A DNA stretch of 7,921 nucleotides. Source: an uncultured Bacteroidaceae bacterium. GTDB lineage: Bacteria > Bacteroidota > Bacteroidia > Bacteroidales > Bacteroidaceae. The position numbers and the translations under genes are program-made. The stretch's first letter is position 1; every line of letters starts with the position of its first letter. Shown here one piece after another: positions 5,994 through 7,921 of this stretch. The notes beneath the pieces are model-generated. The model made no database searches and had not been told where the DNA came from. It worked only from the letters and a program-made list of their open reading frames with translations. The stretch lies in NCBI GenBank assembly GCA_934394435.1, contig CAKRRN010000052.1:1-7921 (forward strand). Reading direction: 5' to 3'.

Positions 5994-6716
5994 ATGACGC
6001 AGGTATGCTCGATTTCTTCATCTACAGCCAGTGCGAAATCGTCTTGTGAAAACAAGCGTTTGCCAAAGGGCATTCATATTATCGGAGCTGACAGCGGATC
6101 GGCTCCGAGAATGGGAGGAATGTCCTTTTCTGTAGAGACAAACCATAAGCAGGAAGACCCTGTGGCAGAGGATAATGCTCTTCCTTGGGGCTACATCTAC
6201 ATCTCTCATATGTCTGCGGGCGTGTTCGAGGAGAGAATGAAAAAACGTTCTCAGGAGGGGGAGTTCTGTCCCCGTTGCTTCATCCACCGTACTGTCCGTT
6301 ATAAGCAGAAGCCTAGTGGTAAAGGGGTGCTTAGAGAGAAAGTACCCTCCATCAGTGGACTGGTGTTTCTTCAGGGAACCACTCGTCAACTTCGTCAGTA
6401 TCTCATTCACAACTTTCCCCAGTATTACTTGGTGAATAACTGTAGCACCGGACTTCCTGCCTCCATCCCAGATCGTGTGATGGAGCCCTTCATGTCTGTC
6501 ATGAAAGACAATCCCGAACGTGTCACCTTCCTTCGCGACCCATTTACGAAGTTTGCTTCTGAGCACGTCCGACTACGCGTCCTTACCGGAGTCTTCAAGG
6601 GGCAAGAAGGTTATGTGGTCAGAGTGGACCGTGATCGTCAGTTGGTGATGGACTTGGGAGGCTATGCGGTAGCCATCCGTGGAGTGCATCAGGAAGACTT
6701 CGAGATAGTAGAATAA
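5994..6716 (+). CDS. UpxY-family (NusG-like) transcription antiterminator
   Basis: The reading frame encodes 240 residues. From about residue 63 it matches the UpxY/NusG-like group: an NGN-type domain (PWGYIYISHM, then FIHRTVRYK and VPSISGLVFLQG, then VTFLRDPFTKF at about 177-187) and a C-terminal KOW motif (about 193-222, RLRVLTGVFKGQEGYVVRV then LVMDLGGYAVAI). UpxY proteins bind RNA polymerase near the 5' leader of their own operon and prevent early termination in long polysaccharide gene clusters. The gene stands 27 bp before the sugar dehydrogenase gene, consistent with an operon. The start is uncertain. ATGs at 5994, 6111 and 6120 are in frame; the first 42 residues (MTQVCSISSS onward) look unlike the family, whose members begin about 20 residues before the PW-x-Y motif, which favours 6120 (198 residues). 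The longest frame is listed because the sequence alone cannot exclude it. Confidence 0.88.
   Translation: MTQVCSISSSTASAKSSCENKRLPKGIHIIGADSGSAPRMGGMSFSVETNHKQEDPVAEDNALPWGYIYISHMSAGVFEERMKKRSQEGEFCPRCFIHRTVRYKQKPSGKGVLREKVPSISGLVFLQGTTRQLRQYLIHNFPQYYLVNNCSTGLPASIPDRVMEPFMSVMKDNPERVTFLRDPFTKFASEHVRLRVLTGVFKGQEGYVVRVDRDRQLVMDLGGYAVAIRGVHQEDFEIVE
6043..6056 (+). other. Small GNRA-tetraloop hairpin in the antiterminator leader or early frame
   Basis: CTTGT (6043-6047) pairs with ACAAG (6052-6056) around GAAA, a stable GNRA-type tetraloop. With the larger hairpin at 6082-6108 it forms a structured stretch upstream of the alternative ATG at 6120. The stem is only 5 bp, so on its own it is weak evidence. 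Confidence 0.3.
6082..6108 (+). other. Strong hairpin just upstream of the alternative antiterminator start
   Basis: TCGGAGCTGA (6082-6091) pairs with TCGGCTCCGA (6099-6108): ten base pairs, one of them a U-G wobble, closing a 7-nt loop. It is far more GC-rich than the AT-rich DNA upstream and has no U tract after it, so it is not an intrinsic terminator. It ends 2 nt before the ATG at 6111 and 11 nt before the ATG at 6120. If translation starts at either of these, this would be a leader-RNA structure that could control translation or be contacted by the antitermination complex. Confidence 0.5.
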
Positions 6717-6743
6717 ACGAAACAACAAACAAAATAGAATCCT

Positions 6744-7921
6744 ATGCGTGAATTTAAGGATATACGGGTCGCCGTAGCAGGTACAGGCTACGTGGGACTG
6801 AGCATTGCGACCCTTCTGTCGCAACACCATCATGTGACAGCCGTGGATGTGGTGCCCGAGAAAGTGGAGAATCTCAATAATCGCATTTCCCCCATCCAGG
6901 ATGACTATATTGAGAAGTATCTGGCAGAGAAACCGCTGAACCTCACCGCCACTCTTGATGGTAAGTCTGCCTATGCTGATGCTGACTTCGTGGTGATAGC
7001 CGCCCCCACCAACTACGACCCTGTCAAGAATTACTTCGACACCAGTCACGTAGAAGAGGTGATAGACCTGGTTCTGGAGGTAAATCCCGATGCCGTGATG
7101 GTCATCAAGTCAACCATCCCCGTAGGCTATACGCGTAGTCTTTACTTGAAATATGCACAGCGAGGCGTCAAGCAGTTCAACCTTCTCTTCTCTCCCGAGT
7201 TCCTTCGCGAGAGCAAAGCCCTCTATGATAATCTCTATCCCAGTCGTATCATCGTAGGTTATCCCAAGATGATCAATCTGCCCGAGCATGAGGAAGAAAA
7301 CCGAACAAACAGCGAGAGGCGTACCAGTTCTGGATACGCCCGAGTCGTGAGTGAGGAAGACGAAGTCAATAAGGCTATTGAATCCGTCACCAACGTAGAG
7401 AAGCTCAAGGAGGCAGCCAAGACCTTTGCTGCCCTCTTACAGGAAGGAGCTATCAAAGAAAACATCGACACCCTCTTCATGGGCATGAAGGAAGCCGAGG
7501 CAGTGAAGCTCTTTGCCAATACCTACCTTGCCCTGCGTGTCAGCTATTTCAACGAGCTTGATACCTATGCCGAAGTGAAAGGCTTGGACAGCAAAGCTAT
7601 CATCGAGGGCGTAGGACTCGACCCCCGTATTGGCACCCACTACAACAACCCATCCTTTGGCTACGGAGGTTACTGCTTGCCCAAAGACACCAAGCAGCTC
7701 CTTGCCAACTATCAAGATGTGCCGCAGAACATGATGTCCGCCATTGTGGAGTCAAACCGCACGCGCAAGGACTACATCGCTGATGCAGTGCTTCGCAAGG
7801 CTGGTTGGTATGATTATTCCAGCAATAATCAGTATGGAGCAGAGCCAAACACTTGTGTCATCGGTGTCTACCGTCTGACGATGAAGTCCAACTCCGACAA
7901 CTTCCGCCAGTCAGCCATCCA
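6744..7921 (+). CDS. ugd: UDP-glucose 6-dehydrogenase-type nucleotide-sugar dehydrogenase (runs off right edge)
   Basis: Open for 392 codons from ATG 6744 to the window edge with no stop. Enzymes of this family oxidise a UDP-sugar, typically UDP-glucose to UDP-glucuronate, with two NAD+ in the cytoplasm, supplying acidic sugars for capsule or exopolysaccharide. Visible motifs are the Rossmann loop GTGYVG (13-18) with Asp35 after the second strand, AAPTN (86-90), STIPVG (123-128), SPEFLRE with probable catalytic Glu152, AEAVKLFANTYLALR with Lys255 and Asn259, and GYGGYCLPKDTKQL with nucleophile Cys311. The C-terminal UDP-binding domain is only begun. About 50 residues (173-223), rich in Glu, Arg, Asn and Ser, lie between the IIVG strand and AAKTFAALLQEGA, where E. 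coli Ugd has only a short link. UDP-GlcNAc, UDP-ManNAc or GDP-mannose dehydrogenases are alternatives; the motifs best fit the UDP-glucose enzyme. It follows the antiterminator gene by 27 bp, so it is probably the second gene of that operon. Confidence 0.93.
   Translation, partial: MREFKDIRVAVAGTGYVGLSIATLLSQHHHVTAVDVVPEKVENLNNRISPIQDDYIEKYLAEKPLNLTATLDGKSAYADADFVVIAAPTNYDPVKNYFDTSHVEEVIDLVLEVNPDAVMVIKSTIPVGYTRSLYLKYAQRGVKQFNLLFSPEFLRESKALYDNLYPSRIIVGYPKMINLPEHEEENRTNSERRTSSGYARVVSEEDEVNKAIESVTNVEKLKEAAKTFAALLQEGAIKENIDTLFMGMKEAEAVKLFANTYLALRVSYFNELDTYAEVKGLDSKAIIEGVGLDPRIGTHYNNPSFGYGGYCLPKDTKQLLANYQDVPQNMMSAIVESNRTRKDYIADAVLRKAGWYDYSSNNQYGAEPNTCVIGVYRLTMKSNSDNFRQSAI

Noticed and set aside
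6018..6566. 182-codon minus-strand open frame opposite the antiterminator gene
   Set aside because: It lies antisense to a clearly conserved UpxY-type protein and has no family features, so it is a shadow frame.
1..7921. CRISPR arrays, tRNA or rRNA genes, transposase genes
   Set aside because: No spaced direct-repeat series, cloverleaf-like sequence or transposase frame was found on reading both strands.

Overview
The window looks like a chromosomal segment from a Prevotella-like member of the Bacteroidales. Three observations support this. Perfect matches to the Bacteroidetes -7 promoter element TAnnTTTG precede genes that otherwise have little or no Shine-Dalgarno sequence. There is a long secreted C10 (streptopain/interpain) protease with a Bacteroidetes-type tail. 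The integrase, UpxY-type antiterminator and sugar-dehydrogenase genes are arranged as at the head of Bacteroidales surface-polysaccharide loci. The genus is inferred from protein character, not from a database search.

Left part, minus strand (1-4321): the start of an isoleucyl-tRNA synthetase gene (running off the left edge), panB (ketopantoate hydroxymethyltransferase), and a 1055-residue secreted cysteine protease. A hairpin terminator for the protease gene abuts the panB promoter. These are housekeeping genes plus a secreted virulence or nutrition protease, and they read away from the right-hand part.

Right part, plus strand (4430-7921): a Bacteroidetes-type tyrosine recombinase, then a 346-bp non-coding stretch, then a NusG-like UpxY-family antiterminator, then a UDP-glucose 6-dehydrogenase-type gene that runs off the right edge. 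This reads as the first genes of a capsule or exopolysaccharide operon.

The most interesting element is in the non-coding stretch. A perfect 19-bp inverted repeat (5683-5701 and 5863-5881) flanks a 161-bp AT-rich segment. Each repeat has the form of a tyrosine-recombinase core site: inverted 5-6-bp arms GGTCTT/AAGAC around an asymmetric 8-nt spacer. The only two perfect TAnnTTTG elements inside the segment point left, away from the antiterminator, so the assembled orientation looks OFF. Inversion would aim them at the antiterminator and the operon behind it. The recombinase gene ends 35 bp from the left repeat and is the obvious candidate invertase. Together these suggest a self-contained phase-variation switch for a surface polysaccharide. 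A strong hairpin just before an alternative, probably better, start codon of the antiterminator gene adds a possible second layer of RNA-level control.
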